DNA of 64,000 nt from Streptomyces nymphaeiformis (GCF_014203895.1 NZ_JACHJY010000002.1:496001-560000), one strand, 5' to 3'; positions 8,418 to 18,158 are shown, numbered from the stretch's first letter. A program made the numbers and translations. The notes: a model not told the origin generated them from the letters alone.

Positions 8418-8909
8418 GTGTTCGTCGTCCTGCTCCGCTTCGCGGCCGACAAGAGCCAGGCACCGGATCACATGGCAGACCATCAGGAGTGGATCCGGCA
8501 AGGCGTGGAGGACGGAGTCTTCCCCGTCGTCGACGACCGGCGGCTGTTCGAGAAGATCAGTCTGGAAGGGTTCCAGTCGGGACTCGGCTGGCGGACCATC
8601 CTGGCCAGGCGGGAGAACTTCCGGAAGGCGTTCGCAGGCTTCGACTTCCATCTGGTCGCGGAGTTCACCGAGGCCGATGTGGACCGGCTCCTCCAGGACC
8701 CGGGGATCGTCCGCCACCGGGGCAAGATCGAGGCCGTCGTCGACAACGCCCGCCGAGCGGTCGACCTGGCCGCAGAGGAGGGCTCGCTGGCCGCGTTCTT
8801 CTGGCGCAGCGAACCGGGCCCGGACGAGGTGGACCCACCGCAGACGGTCTCCACCTCACCGGCTGAGCCAGGCCGATGCGATGGCGCCCTCCAGACGCTG
8901 ACCCGGTGA
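8418..8909 (+). pseudogene. Chimeric YciI / 3-methyladenine DNA glycosylase I (Tag) reading frame
   Basis: The frame starts at GTG 8418 behind a strong AAGGAG ribosome site and encodes 163 aa. Residues 1-35 (VVLLRFAADKSQAPDHM, then GVEDGVF) match the start of YciI-family proteins. From residue 36 the sequence becomes the middle of Tag: DDRRLFEKISLEG, GWRTILARRENFRKAF and DPGIVRHRGKIEAVVDNAR. Tag's N-terminal Cys and YHDxEWG are absent, and so is its C-terminal zinc His/Cys region. A shifted frame near 8867-8885 reads RLSQA, like Tag's ALSKAL, which implies a further small deletion. It looks like a deletion fusion of two genes. The retained Glu and Trp of the active site cannot work without the zinc site and missing helices, although expression as a novel protein is not excluded. 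Confidence 0.72.
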
Positions 8910-9085
8910 CCGGCGGTTGGCTCATGCTTGACCGCTGGTGCCGGTGCCCTGGGGCCCGGAAAGCCTTGACGGGGGTCTTCGATGGCGGTCGATGAGCTGG
9001 TACGCGCGCGAAGACCAGGCGCCGCGGGCGACGCGTCTGATGTCAGGCCGCACGACGGGCACGCCGCCGCGCGCTGTGCCGCGGG

Positions 9086-9772
9086 TCAGGCGAGGACGTT
9101 GACGGCTCGGGCGACCACCAGGCCGAGAATGAGCAGGGAGACGAGGGACTGGACGCCCATGGTGATCTTGGCCCACGGCGCCAGGGGCATCACGTCGGTG
9201 GGGCTGAACGCGGTGGCGTTGGTCAGCGCGAGGTAGAGGTAGTCGACGAACCGGGGCCGCCAGTCCGCCCTCGCCACTTCGGGGTTGAGCTGTTGGGGGA
9301 AGGCGAGCGCGGGCGTTGCGGGCATGTGGTGGGCACGCGCAGCGGCCCCGCCGCAGTCGAGCTCGAAGTAGAGCATGGAGAACGCCAGAACCGTGCAGGC
9401 CCATACCGTGCTGCCGCTCTGCAGCAGACTGGTGGCGGAGCCCGTCTCCTTGCCGCCCTGGAGGATGTCGTCCACCAGCCGGACGGTGGACCAGACGGCG
9501 CTGAGCGCGAGCACGCCCACCAGGGCGATCGACATGGTGCGCAGTACCGTCGAGCGCCGGTCGATCCGGCCGGGGTCGCCGGCGATGAGCGCGAGCAGAA
9601 GCAGTCCCTCGACGGCCGGGAGCACCCAGCGAGGCGCCAGACGGAGGTCGTCGGGAAGCAGGAGGGTGAGCACCATCGCGGCGACGACGGCCGCGGCCAT
9701 CGGCCACCGGTGCTCACCGACGGGCCCGTGCGGACTCGATCTCTCGGTGGGCTCGGGGATGCGTCCGGTCAC
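9086..9772 (-). CDS. Four-to-six-helix membrane protein with ion-channel-like C-terminus
   Basis: This 228-aa protein starts at a GTG with an AAGGG ribosome site ten bases upstream. Hydrophobic segments are visible at about residues 25-45, 50-65, 80-100, 125-145 and 200-222. Between the last two lies FVDYLYLALTNATAFSPTD followed by a hydrophobic helix. That TNATAFSPTD loop resembles the pore-loop region of two-helix channel domains but lacks a canonical TVGYG filter. It may be an ion channel or DUF1345-like protein. It has no operon partner: the flanking genes point the other way. Confidence 0.65.
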   Translation of the reverse strand: MTGRIPEPTERSSPHGPVGEHRWPMAAAVVAAMVLTLLLPDDLRLAPRWVLPAVEGLLLLALIAGDPGRIDRRSTVLRTMSIALVGVLALSAVWSTVRLVDDILQGGKETGSATSLLQSGSTVWACTVLAFSMLYFELDCGGAAARAHHMPATPALAFPQQLNPEVARADWRPRFVDYLYLALTNATAFSPTDVMPLAPWAKITMGVQSLVSLLILGLVVARAVNVLA

Positions 9773-10210
9773 GGTTCAATGGCCCTTACGTTCGAGTGCG
9801 GAGTGGTTGTCGCCGTCCTGCCCTCGGAAGATATAGCGGGCAGGTGGGCAGGCCGCGCATCTCACGGCCTCAGACGGGTGTCAGGGCCGTGTCCGTCGGA
9901 CACGGGTGCAGGCGAAGAGCGCTGCGGGCGTCCCGGGCTCGCTCCCGAGAGAGAGGCCACGGCTTCCGCTCAGAGACGGTCCGGGCCGCCGCACCTGTGG
10001 GGGTGAGTCCGGTACCCGGGCGGCCGTATCCGAGCCCACCTGCCGTGCGCGGCCCCGGTCCGTCCGGGTGAGGAGGGATCGTTCCTGCGTATCGGCCGGG
10101 CTGTGGGAGCCGGGAACCGCACCGGTTCCCGCATAGCGTCTGGTTGCCCGGTCGGCCCGGACCGGCGTTTCGGTCCGCGGGCTGCTCCGCGGGCGATCCG
10201 CCTCCTCATC
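9773..10210. other. 438-base intergenic region with two short hairpins
   Basis: No convincing gene is present. Two perfect inverted repeats are visible. The first is CCGTGTCC-GTC-GGACACGG at 9887-9905, and the second is CGGGAACCG-CAC-CGGTTCCCG at 10121-10141. The second lies 70 bases before the lipase start and could be an operator. This region should also carry the promoters of the divergent membrane-protein and lipase genes, but no clear -35/-10 pair stands out. Confidence 0.5.
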
Positions 10211-11050
10211 ATGGCCGGGAGAGAAACCGTGTTCGTACCGTCGACGATCGACCACGCTGCCAGGAAGCACAGTCCCCGGCTCGCGTACTGGATGGTCCAG
10301 GCCGCCGACCTCGCCTACAAGGACGAGGCCACCGTCGAGGCCGAGGCGCGAGGCTGGGGCTTCGACCGGGTGCGCCACCATCACACGCGGTTCACCCCGC
10401 CGTTCCCGCTGGCGGACACCCAGGCGTACACGATGGCCAGCGACAAGATGATCATCGCGGGATTCCGGGGCACCGAGCCCGCGCAGATCCGGGACTGGCT
10501 CTCGGACACCACCACACCCCCGTCGCCGGGGCCGGCCAGGACCGGCTACATCCACTACGGCTTCGGTCAGGCCCTCGACTCGGTCTTTCCCGCCGTGAGG
10601 GACGCGCTCGCGGACTTCCGCGACAACGAGCAGAGCGTGTGGTGCACCGGACACAGCCTCGGCGGTGCACTCGCGATGCTCGCGGGCTGCCGCATGTACC
10701 TGGAGGAGCCGCGGCTGCAGGCGGACGGCATCTACACCTACGGCCAGCCCCGCACCTGCGACCGGCTTCTGGCGGCCTCCTGCAACAAGACCTTCAAGGA
10801 CCGCCTGCACCGTTACGTCAACAACAACGACATCGTCCCGCAGCTGCCGCCCGAGCCCGCCTACACCCACGTCGAGACCCTGCACTACATCGACGCAGGT
10901 GGCCGCGTCCGCTCCTCCATGCCGCTGACGGACGCGCTGACGGACCGGCTCAAGGGCGCCACCGCCGATCCCTTCGCCCCCGCCAGTGACGCCCTGCGTG
11001 ACCACCCCGTCAAGAACTACGTCGCAGCGATGGAGAAGAACCTCGCCTGA
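10211..11050 (+). CDS. Class 3 lipase-like alpha/beta hydrolase
   Basis: This 279-aa protein has the lipase_3 signature GHSLGG with nucleophile Ser149. It also has the oxyanion-side motif IAGFRGTEPAQI, an acid residue Asp207 in NNNDIVPQLPP, and a candidate catalytic His265 in DHPVKNY. This is a complete triad in the usual order and spacing for fungal-type class 3 lipases. No signal peptide is visible: the N-terminus is MAGRETVFVPSTIDHAARK, so the protein is probably cytoplasmic or exported by an unknown route. It is followed, 199 bases later and in the same direction, by an Imm49-family gene. That pairing recalls effector/immunity arrangements, though co-transcription is uncertain. Confidence 0.85.
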   Translation: MAGRETVFVPSTIDHAARKHSPRLAYWMVQAADLAYKDEATVEAEARGWGFDRVRHHHTRFTPPFPLADTQAYTMASDKMIIAGFRGTEPAQIRDWLSDTTTPPSPGPARTGYIHYGFGQALDSVFPAVRDALADFRDNEQSVWCTGHSLGGALAMLAGCRMYLEEPRLQADGIYTYGQPRTCDRLLAASCNKTFKDRLHRYVNNNDIVPQLPPEPAYTHVETLHYIDAGGRVRSSMPLTDALTDRLKGATADPFAPASDALRDHPVKNYVAAMEKNLA

Positions 11051-11249
11051 AGGATCGAGACGCCGACGACGGAAGTGCCCCGACCCCCTCGCGCCGACGG
11101 CCCGTCAGCCGCCCGGGACCGATCCCCTACAGCCGGGCCGGCACTTCGGCGCGCTCCTCCTTCGGCCGGGCTCGCGTGGGGAAGGGATGTCCGAGCTCGT
11201 TGATAGCGTGCCGCTGCCCGGCCGGATCGATCATGGAAGGACGGCAGTC

Positions 11250-12203
11250 GTGCAGGGAGTGGCACATCACGAGGTGAACGACGAGCGCATAGCCCAAGCG
11301 CTCGAGGACATCGGGGGGAGGGCCTTCGGCCGCTGGCACAGCATGCGTTACGGCTCCTTCCGCCTCGACGGACTGCGCGAGATGGGCGACGAACTGCTCG
11401 ACCACGTCGCCGCCCGCACCCTGAGCGCACCGGAGCTCGACGACGCGTCACGCGTCGTGCTGCTGACCGCGGCGGAGTGTGCGCTGGGAGTGATCAGCCT
11501 GGGCTGCTATCCCAACGGCGACCAGGAGATCCGGTTTCCGCTGGTCCACGAGGAGCTGACGAGCGAGGAGCTCGCGTTCCAGGACGTCATCGACGAGGCT
11601 CCCACGGCGCGGACATGGCTGGACACCTTCGCGGCGGTCGTGGTCAGCGGCCTGGTGTGGGAGTGGCGGCGGGTCACCGGACTGCTGCTCCGGGACGACT
11701 TCGCGTCCGCGATCCGCGACGGCGTGCCGTATTCGGAGCTGACGTCGGTGTCGACGCCGGCCGATCTGGCGGCCATGGAGGCGCTGTGCGGCTATCTGAC
11801 CGAGGAGAGCGGGCACCTCCCCCGCGACTGGCCGACCGTGCCCCTGCGCAAGCCCGACCCGGAGGAGCGCGTCGAAGCCGTTCGACGGCTGGACGCGGCC
11901 GACGGGTTGACGCCGGACCAGCAGCTGCTGCGCGTCCTGCTCGACGACGACCAGGCGGCCTTCGAGGACGCACTCGTGGCCCGGCTGGTCGCACACCGCG
12001 AGAGCGTGGGCACGGACCCCGCCCCACGGACGCTGCTGCCCCTGGACACCCTCGCCCTGACCGCCCTCGCCGTCCAGGTGCACGGGTGGGAGCTGCGCGT
12101 CCGCTCCGGCTACCTGCCCCACGGCATCGTCGGCCGCACCGACGCCCTCCGACGAGCCGCGGACACCGAGCGGAACGACCTCGGCCACTGGCACGCCAGG
12201 TAG
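11250..12203 (+). CDS. Imm49-family immunity protein
   Basis: This 317-aa protein is counted from GTG 11250, which has GGAAGG nine bases upstream; an in-frame ATG at 11187 would add 21 residues. It is mostly helical. Two segments resemble Imm49 proteins: TWLDTFAAVVVSGLVWEW in the middle, and near the end LDTLALTALAVQVHGWELRV followed by SGYLPHGIV. Imm49 proteins are predicted antitoxins of polymorphic toxin systems and are common as orphans in Streptomyces. No toxin with a typical polymorphic architecture is adjacent; the nearest candidate partner is the upstream lipase. The family assignment is from remembered motifs and needs a profile check. Confidence 0.65.
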   Translation: MQGVAHHEVNDERIAQALEDIGGRAFGRWHSMRYGSFRLDGLREMGDELLDHVAARTLSAPELDDASRVVLLTAAECALGVISLGCYPNGDQEIRFPLVHEELTSEELAFQDVIDEAPTARTWLDTFAAVVVSGLVWEWRRVTGLLLRDDFASAIRDGVPYSELTSVSTPADLAAMEALCGYLTEESGHLPRDWPTVPLRKPDPEERVEAVRRLDAADGLTPDQQLLRVLLDDDQAAFEDALVARLVAHRESVGTDPAPRTLLPLDTLALTALAVQVHGWELRVRSGYLPHGIVGRTDALRRAADTERNDLGHWHAR

Positions 12204-12233
12204 CCACACCTCCGGGCCACGGATGTCACGCGG

Positions 12234-15014
12234 TCACACGGTCGTGCGGGAGGCATAGGCGCGGACGTCGGCATCAGGGTCGCGGGTGGCCGTGGCCAGG
12301 GCGGTCCGGGCCCCGGGGTCGGTGCGGTGCTCCAGGAGCGAGAGGACCGCGGCCTTGCGGACATCCGCGTTGGGGTCGGTCAGGGCTCGCGCGAGGGCGG
12401 TGACGGCCTCGGCGGCCGGGGCCGCCCGCAGCGCGCTCGCGGCGCCCGCCCTGACCTGCCAGGCGGGATCGGTCAGGGCAGCCGTGGCCCGCGCCGCGTA
12501 CGGCCGTGGGCAGCCGGTCGCGGCCAGCGCGCCGAGTGCGGCGCCCCTGACGAGGGGGTCCGGGTCGTCCATCAGCCCGTCCAGCGTCGCCGGGGCCGGG
12601 GCGGACACGGCCGCGAGACCGCGGGCCACCGCTACCCGCACCTCGCGGGCCGGGTCGGCGGCGGCCACCGCCAGCTCGGCGACCGCGTCCACGGACACCA
12701 GGGCCCGCACGGCGGTGATGCGTACCTCGATGTCGTCGTCGGCCAGCGCGGCCGCGTAGGTTACGGCATCGCCCAGCCGCAAGGCGCGCGCTACGTCGAG
12801 CGCCGCCGCTCGGACGGCCGGGTCGGCGACGGCCGACGCAGCCTTGAGCGCAGTGCCCAACTCGGCTTCGGGCGGCAGCACTTCGACCAGCTCGCGCAGC
12901 ACCGCCGCGGCGGCGGCCCGGACCTGGGGTGCCGAGTCCAGCAGATGTGCGGCGAGCACGGGCCCGGCGCCGGCCGGCGCCGTCTCGCCGAGGGCGGTCA
13001 CGGCGGCCGACCGCACCGCCGGATCGGCATCGGCGAGGTACGGACGGAACTCCTCCAGCTCGGCGGACTCCTCGGCGAGGGAGAGGAGGCGGAGCAGGAC
13101 CGGGCTGGGCGCGGTGACCTCTGCCGGGTCTGTTTCGGGGGCTGCGGCGTTTTCGGGGGCTGTCGGCGGCGCTGTCGGGCGGGCGGCGACCGGAGTCGTG
13201 GCTGCGGCAGGGGCGGCCTCCCGCGGCCCCGCCGTGGCCACCGGCACCAGTGCGACCTCGCCCAGCAGCCGCTCGGCTCCCGGTGCCGGCGCGAACTCCG
13301 GCACCGGCACCACGTACGGCTCGACGGGCCGCGCGGTGAACTCCATCGTTCCCGAGGCGGACTTGCGCAGGTCGAGGTGGTGCAGCCAGCCCGCGTCGTC
13401 CCGACCCGGATGGTCGAGTCGCTCGTGGTACAGCCCCCACCGCGACTCGGTCCTGGCCAGGGAGGCCCGGGCGGCCATCTCCGCGCAGTCCCTGATGAAG
13501 GAGACCTCGGCGCACCGCATCAGCTCGTGCGGCGTGCGAGCCCCCATGCCGTCGATCTCGCTCGACATCCGGGTGAACGCCTCGACCGCCAGGGACAGCT
13601 TCGCCCCGGTCTTCGGCGGCGCCACGTAGTCGTTGACGAACCGCCGCAGCTTGTACTCGACCTGCGGCTGCGGCGGTCCGTCGGGATTGCGCAGCGGCCG
13701 GTAGACGAGTCGATGGGCGGCGGCCAGCTGCTCCGCGGGCAACTCGCCCTCGAACGCGCGGTACTGGGCCGCGTCCTCTCCGGCCAGATCGCCGAAGACG
13801 AACGCGCCGATCATGTAGTTGTGCGGGACGCATGCCAGGTCGCCCGCCGCGTACAGCCGGGGCACCGTCGTACGGGCGTGGGCGTCCACCCGCACCCCGG
13901 AGGCGGAGTGTCCGCCGCACAGCCCGATCTCCGAGATGTGCATCTCGATGTCGTGGGTGCGGTAGTCATGGCCGCGGTTCGCGTGGAACGTGCCGCGGGT
14001 GGGCCGTTCCGTGGTGTGCAGGATCGACTCGACGGCGCCGACGGTCTCCTCCGGCAGATGGCTGAGCTTGAGATACACCGGCCCCCGGTCGGAGGCGAGT
14101 TCGGCCGCGAACTCCGACATCATCTGGCCCGACCAGTAGTCCGACTCCACGAAGCGCTCGCCGTGCCGGTTCACCTGGTACCCGCCGAACGGGTTCGCGA
14201 CGTACGCGCACGCCGGCCCGTTGTAGTCCTTGATCAGCGGGTTGATCTGGAAGCACTCGATCCCGGTGAGCGCGGCCCCCGCGTGGTAGGCCATGGCGTA
14301 GCCGTCGCCGGCGTTGGTCGGGTTCTCGTACGTGCCGTAGAGGTAGCCCGAGGCGGGCAGGCCCAGTCGGCCGCACGCGCCGGTGGCCAGGATCACCGCG
14401 CCCGCCCGGACGATCACGAAGTCGCCCGTACGCGTGTGGAATCCCGCCGCGCCGATCGCCCGTCCGTCCTCCGGGTGCGTGAGCACCCGCACCGGCATGA
14501 CCCGGTTCTCGATCCGGATCCGCTCGCGCATCTCCCGCCGCCGCAGCTGCCGGTAGAGGACCTTCTTGACGTCCTTGCCCTCCGGCATCGGCAGCACGTA
14601 CGAGCCGGAGCGGTGAACCTGGCGGACCGCGTACTCGCCGTGTTCGTCCTTCTCGAACTTCACCCCGTACGACTCCAGGCGCTGGACCATCCCGAAGCCC
14701 CGGGTCGCGGTCTGCCGGACGGTGGACTGGTCGACGACGCCGTCGTTGGCGCGGGTGATCTCGGCGACGTAGTCGTCGGGCTCCGCCCGGCCCGGGATGA
14801 TCGCGTTGTTGACCCCGTCCATTCCCATGGCGAGGGCGCCGGAGTGGCGGACGTGCGCCTTCTCCAGGAGCAGCACGGACGCGCCGCGTCCGGCGGCGGT
14901 CAGCGCGGCCATCGTGCCCGCGGTGCCGCCGCCGATGACGAGGACGTCGCAGGACAGTTCGGTCGCGTCGGCGAGCGAGGGGATGGCGAGAGGGGTGTCC
15001 ACCAGGGTGTCCAC
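12234..15014 (-). CDS. AprA/fumarate-reductase-like flavoprotein fused to HEAT repeats
   Basis: This 926-aa protein begins at GTG. Residues about 20-570 form a FAD-binding fumarate reductase/succinate dehydrogenase/APS reductase alpha-like module. Its motifs are DVLVIGGGTAGTMAALTAA for the dinucleotide fold, RHSGALAMGMDGVNN, VILATGACGRLG, and the second FAD motif PRLYAAGDLACVPHNYMIGA. After an Ala/Pro/Thr linker (about 590-630), residues 640-926 contain seven or more HEAT-like helical repeats with recurring DPDPLVRGAALGAL and DPAWQVRAGAASAL units. It is last in a leftward operon with an AprB-like ferredoxin and a sulfonate-type ABC transporter. An APS-reductase-like role in organosulfur metabolism is plausible. 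Substrate-specific residues were not verified. Confidence 0.85.
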   Translation of the reverse strand: MDTLVDTPLAIPSLADATELSCDVLVIGGGTAGTMAALTAAGRGASVLLLEKAHVRHSGALAMGMDGVNNAIIPGRAEPDDYVAEITRANDGVVDQSTVRQTATRGFGMVQRLESYGVKFEKDEHGEYAVRQVHRSGSYVLPMPEGKDVKKVLYRQLRRREMRERIRIENRVMPVRVLTHPEDGRAIGAAGFHTRTGDFVIVRAGAVILATGACGRLGLPASGYLYGTYENPTNAGDGYAMAYHAGAALTGIECFQINPLIKDYNGPACAYVANPFGGYQVNRHGERFVESDYWSGQMMSEFAAELASDRGPVYLKLSHLPEETVGAVESILHTTERPTRGTFHANRGHDYRTHDIEMHISEIGLCGGHSASGVRVDAHARTTVPRLYAAGDLACVPHNYMIGAFVFGDLAGEDAAQYRAFEGELPAEQLAAAHRLVYRPLRNPDGPPQPQVEYKLRRFVNDYVAPPKTGAKLSLAVEAFTRMSSEIDGMGARTPHELMRCAEVSFIRDCAEMAARASLARTESRWGLYHERLDHPGRDDAGWLHHLDLRKSASGTMEFTARPVEPYVVPVPEFAPAPGAERLLGEVALVPVATAGPREAAPAAATTPVAARPTAPPTAPENAAAPETDPAEVTAPSPVLLRLLSLAEESAELEEFRPYLADADPAVRSAAVTALGETAPAGAGPVLAAHLLDSAPQVRAAAAAVLRELVEVLPPEAELGTALKAASAVADPAVRAAALDVARALRLGDAVTYAAALADDDIEVRITAVRALVSVDAVAELAVAAADPAREVRVAVARGLAAVSAPAPATLDGLMDDPDPLVRGAALGALAATGCPRPYAARATAALTDPAWQVRAGAASALRAAPAAEAVTALARALTDPNADVRKAAVLSLLEHRTDPGARTALATATRDPDADVRAYASRTTV

Positions 15015-15122
15015 AGGGGTGCCTTTCGGATGACGCTCGGATGGATGTCGGGATGGATGCCTGGGATGGGCTCGGGATTTGTTCGGGGTCCGAGGCTCGG
15101 GGTTCGGGGTTCGGGGGAGATC
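15015..15122. repeat. Short G-rich simple repeats between two operon genes
   Basis: On the plus strand the spacer contains several GGATGG units (15037-15068) and then GGGGTTC tandem copies (15098-15118). This low-complexity DNA separates the ABC ATPase gene from the flavoprotein gene. It may have grown by slippage, and it gives the flavoprotein gene a 108-base leader. Confidence 0.55.
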
Positions 15123-15863
15123 TCAGAGGGATTCGAGGATGCGGCGGCGTGCTTCCTCGGTGCCGGGGGCCGTTCGGGCGTCGCGCTCACGGGGATGCGG
15201 AACGCCCATCACCTGCCCCGAGCCGAGTCGGAGGACCCGGTCGCCGAGGTGCAGGGCCTCGTCCACGTCGTGGGTGACGAAGACGACGGTGGCGCCGGTA
15301 CCGCGCAGGATCTCGACCAGCAGGTCCTGCATCCCGGCCCGGGTGTGCGCGTCCAGCGCGCCGAAGGGCTCGTCCATCAGGACCGCGCGGGGGCGTCCGG
15401 CGAGGGCGCGGGCCAGCTGGACCCGTTGGCGCTGGCCGCCGGACAGCTGGTGCGGCAGCTTGTGGGCGTGGCCCGCGAGGCCGACCCGGTCCAGCCAGTC
15501 GGCGGCCGAGCGCCGCCGCTCGGCACGGGGGACCCGTCGGATCGCCAGGGGCAGCTCCACGTTGGCGCGGACGGTCCGCCAGGGCAGCAGCGCGTCGTGC
15601 TGGAACACCAGGGCCCGGTCGGCGGCGGGCCGGTCGATCGGCTGACCGTCCTGGCGGACCGTTCCCTCCCGTGGGGGCAGCAGTCCCGCGAGGGTACGCA
15701 GCAGCGTCGACTTGCCGCAGCCGGAGGGGCCGACCACGGCCAGCAGCTCTCCGGGAGGGATGCTCAGCGTCACGGTGCCCGGTATGGCGGCGCCGTCCGG
15801 GTGGCCGAGCCGCACGGCGTCCAGGGTGAGTTCGGCGCCGGCGGGCGCGGGTGCGGGGCTCAT
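15123..15863 (-). CDS. ABC transporter ATP-binding protein, nitrate/sulfonate/taurine type
   Basis: This 246-aa ATPase has Walker [10 protein letters not shown] (about residues 45-53), the Q-loop segment [15 protein letters not shown], the signature [15 protein letters not shown], Walker [14 protein letters not shown], and the switch His in [11 protein letters not shown]. The spacing and LLPWRTV segment are typical of SsuB/TauB importers of sulfonates or related small molecules. Its ATG overlaps the stop of the permease gene (ATGA). It energises the importer formed with the adjacent permease and lipoprotein. Confidence 0.92.
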   Translation of the reverse strand: MSPAPAPAGAELTLDAVRLGHPDGAAIPGTVTLSIPPGELLAVVGPSGCGKSTLLRTLAGLLPPREGTVRQDGQPIDRPAADRALVFQHDALLPWRTVRANVELPLAIRRVPRAERRRSAADWLDRVGLAGHAHKLPHQLSGGQRQRVQLARALAGRPRAVLMDEPFGALDAHTRAGMQDLLVEILRGTGATVVFVTHDVDEALHLGDRVLRLGSGQVMGVPHPRERDARTAPGTEEARRRILESL

Positions 15864-16801
15864 GGAACCGGCTCCTTCCGGGGAACGGCGGTGGGTGCGG
15901 CGGCGTCGGCGAGGACGCCGGCCTTGGCGCCCGCGTCGGCGTCCGTGTCGCTGTGGGCGGGGAACTCAGGGGTCGTACGGGTCACCCGTGCGGCCCGGCG
16001 GAACAGCGCGCGCGAGGTGCCGGCCGCCCCGCCCGCCGTCGGACGGGGCAGCCACGACGTCGCGCGACGGCCGAGGAACTCCACCGCGGTCGAGGTGAGC
16101 CAACCGAGGCCGCCGATGGTGGCCATGCCGACGAACACCCCCGGATAGTCGACGACGGTGTAGTCCTGCCAGGTCCGGTAGCCGACCCCGTACTCGCCGG
16201 AGATCATCTCCGCGGAGATCACGCAGATCCAGGCGACGCCGATGCCCACCGACAGCCCGCCGAAGACGCCCGGGAGGGCGCCCGGCAGCACCACCGAGCG
16301 CAGCACCCGCAGCCGACCGCCGCCCATCGTGAGCACGGCCTCCTCCCAGGCCGGAGTGAGCGCACGGACCGCGTGCCGGGTCGACACCAGGACGGGGAAG
16401 AAGGCGGCGGTGAACGTGATGAAGACGATGCCCTGCTCGTTGGTGGGCAGCAGCAGGATGGCGACCGGGACCAGGGCGATGGCCGGGACGGGCCGTACCA
16501 CCTCCACCAGGGGGCCGAGCAGGTCGGCGGCCCACCGGGAGCGGGCGACGGCCGTGCCGGCCGCCACCCCCAGGACCGCGGCCAGCAGGAAGCCCACCGT
16601 GATCCGGCCCAGGCTGTGGCCCAGGTCCTGCCAGTACGTCGTGGTGCCGACCCGGTCCGCGAAGGCCGAGGCCACCTCGACGACCGTGGGGAACTGCTCG
16701 AACCGCAGCCACAGGTTGACGTCCAGCGAGGTCAGCAGCTGCCAGAGCAGGAGGGCCGCGGCGAGCGAACCCGCGCGGACCAGACGGCGGCCCGCGTTCA
16801 C
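15860..16801 (-). CDS. ABC transporter permease, sulfonate/taurine type
   Basis: This 313-aa protein starts at a GTG overlapping the stop of the binding-protein gene (GTGA). It has six hydrophobic segments across residues 10-255. The BPD_transp_1 EAA-like loop is visible as [14 protein letters not shown] followed by [17 protein letters not shown]. The N-terminal [15 protein letters not shown] is typical of SsuC/TauC proteins. The extra C-terminal tail of about 50 residues is Ala/Pro rich and likely cytoplasmic. It sits in the middle of the ferredoxin-ABC-flavoprotein operon. Confidence 0.9.
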   Translation of the reverse strand: MNAGRRLVRAGSLAAALLLWQLLTSLDVNLWLRFEQFPTVVEVASAFADRVGTTTYWQDLGHSLGRITVGFLLAAVLGVAAGTAVARSRWAADLLGPLVEVVRPVPAIALVPVAILLLPTNEQGIVFITFTAAFFPVLVSTRHAVRALTPAWEEAVLTMGGGRLRVLRSVVLPGALPGVFGGLSVGIGVAWICVISAEMISGEYGVGYRTWQDYTVVDYPGVFVGMATIGGLGWLTSTAVEFLGRRATSWLPRPTAGGAAGTSRALFRRAARVTRTTPEFPAHSDTDADAGAKAGVLADAAAPTAVPRKEPVP

Positions 16802-18144
16802 GACGCCAGCCGCACGGCGTCCGCGTAGCCCACGACCCGGGCTCCGGGATGCCTGGAGACGTACGTCCGCGCATTGGCAGGGGTGACGAAGGCCCGAAGC
16901 CGTTCGCCGTCCGCGACCCACACCGCCTTGTCGGCGAACCACAGGGTGCCGGTCAGCGCGTCCGGCACGTAGGCGGCCCGTACGTCGGCGCCCTTGACGG
17001 CCTTCAGCAGCTCCTCGGGACTGTCGAAGGAACGGGTGGTGGCCTGCCCCTTGAGCCACAGCTCCGGCTTGGCCGTGGTCGCCTTCGGGTACGCCGGGCT
17101 CGACGCGGCCCGCTTCAGCGGCGCCGGGTCGACGAAGGCGTCCACGTCGACGTCGCCGACCAGCTTGGCCGCCTTCAGCAGCGGCACGTCCTCCTTCAGC
17201 GCGGCGACCAGTTCCGGGCGGAGCTGCGGATCGAAGGTGGAGATGCCGTTCGCGCCGTTGTAGAGGTAGACCACCTCGGCGGGCAGTCCGGTGGCCTTCG
17301 CCACGGATTCGGCCGCGGCGACGGGCCGGGTGCGCAGGTGGTCGGTGGCCCGGCGCTGCGCCTTGAGGAAGTCGTCGAGGATGCCGGGCCGTTGTTCGGC
17401 GAACTTCTGCCGTACGGTGACCCCGTGGAAGGTCGGCAGATCGAGCACCGCACCGTCGTACAGGGCCTTGGCCCGGCCTTCGAAGGCCAGCAGTCCCGGC
17501 CACGCGACGAACTGGGACAGCGCGTCGACACTGCCGGCGGTCAGCGCTGACGCGCCCACGCTGGGCTGCTGGTTGAGCTTCCGGATGTCCGTCTGCGGGT
17601 CGAGACCGGACCGCTCCAGCGCCCGTACGAGCGTGCCGTCGGCGGCCGAGCCGACGCTGGTGGACACCTTCTTGCCGCGCAGGTCGGCCAGCGACTTCAG
17701 GGAGGAACCGGGCGCGGTCACGACGGTGTTGAGCCCGCCGCGCAGGTTGTACCCGGTGACCGAGACCAGCCGGGTCGGCTGACCCAGCTGCTTGCCCCTG
17801 GCGGCGTTGATGAGCAGCGGGAAGTCGCCCATCGACCCGATGTCGATCTTCCCGGCCGTCATCTGGGCGGTGATCGGCGCACCCGTGGCGTAGTCCTGCC
17901 ACACGACCTTGTACGAGACGCCGTCCTTCCTCCCGCGCGCCGCGAGCTCCTCCTCGAAGTAGCCGAGGGAGCGCAGCAGCGTGCCGGCGGTGACGGTGTT
18001 GATGGTCTTCGACTGGTAGCCGACGGTCACCGTGACGCTCTTCGCGCCGTCGCTGTCGGCGCCTGCCGTGCCACCGCAGGCGGTGGCGAGGGGAAGCAGC
18101 GCGGTGGCCAGGAGCGGGAGGAGCGGAAGTCTCTTGCTGGGCAT
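16798..18144 (-). CDS. ABC transporter substrate-binding lipoprotein, sulfonate/nitrate type
   Basis: This 448-aa protein has a lipoprotein signal: MPSKRLPLLPLLATALLP, then a lipobox LATAC with the lipid-modified Cys at about residue 23. The mature part shows the SsuA/NMT1 pattern SVTVTVGYQSKTINTVTAG, QMTAGKIDIGSMGDFPLLI and LRGKKVSTSVGSAADGTLV. It is longer than typical SsuA proteins (about 320 aa), with an added C-terminal lobe region. It captures the substrate outside the membrane for the adjacent permease. It lies 14 bases after the ferredoxin gene. Confidence 0.88.
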   Translation of the reverse strand: MPSKRLPLLPLLATALLPLATACGGTAGADSDGAKSVTVTVGYQSKTINTVTAGTLLRSLGYFEEELAARGRKDGVSYKVVWQDYATGAPITAQMTAGKIDIGSMGDFPLLINAARGKQLGQPTRLVSVTGYNLRGGLNTVVTAPGSSLKSLADLRGKKVSTSVGSAADGTLVRALERSGLDPQTDIRKLNQQPSVGASALTAGSVDALSQFVAWPGLLAFEGRAKALYDGAVLDLPTFHGVTVRQKFAEQRPGILDDFLKAQRRATDHLRTRPVAAAESVAKATGLPAEVVYLYNGANGISTFDPQLRPELVAALKEDVPLLKAAKLVGDVDVDAFVDPAPLKRAASSPAYPKATTAKPELWLKGQATTRSFDSPEELLKAVKGADVRAAYVPDALTGTLWFADKAVWVADGERLRAFVTPANARTYVSRHPGARVVGYADAVRLAS

Positions 18145-18158
18145 GGAAGGCCGGCCTT

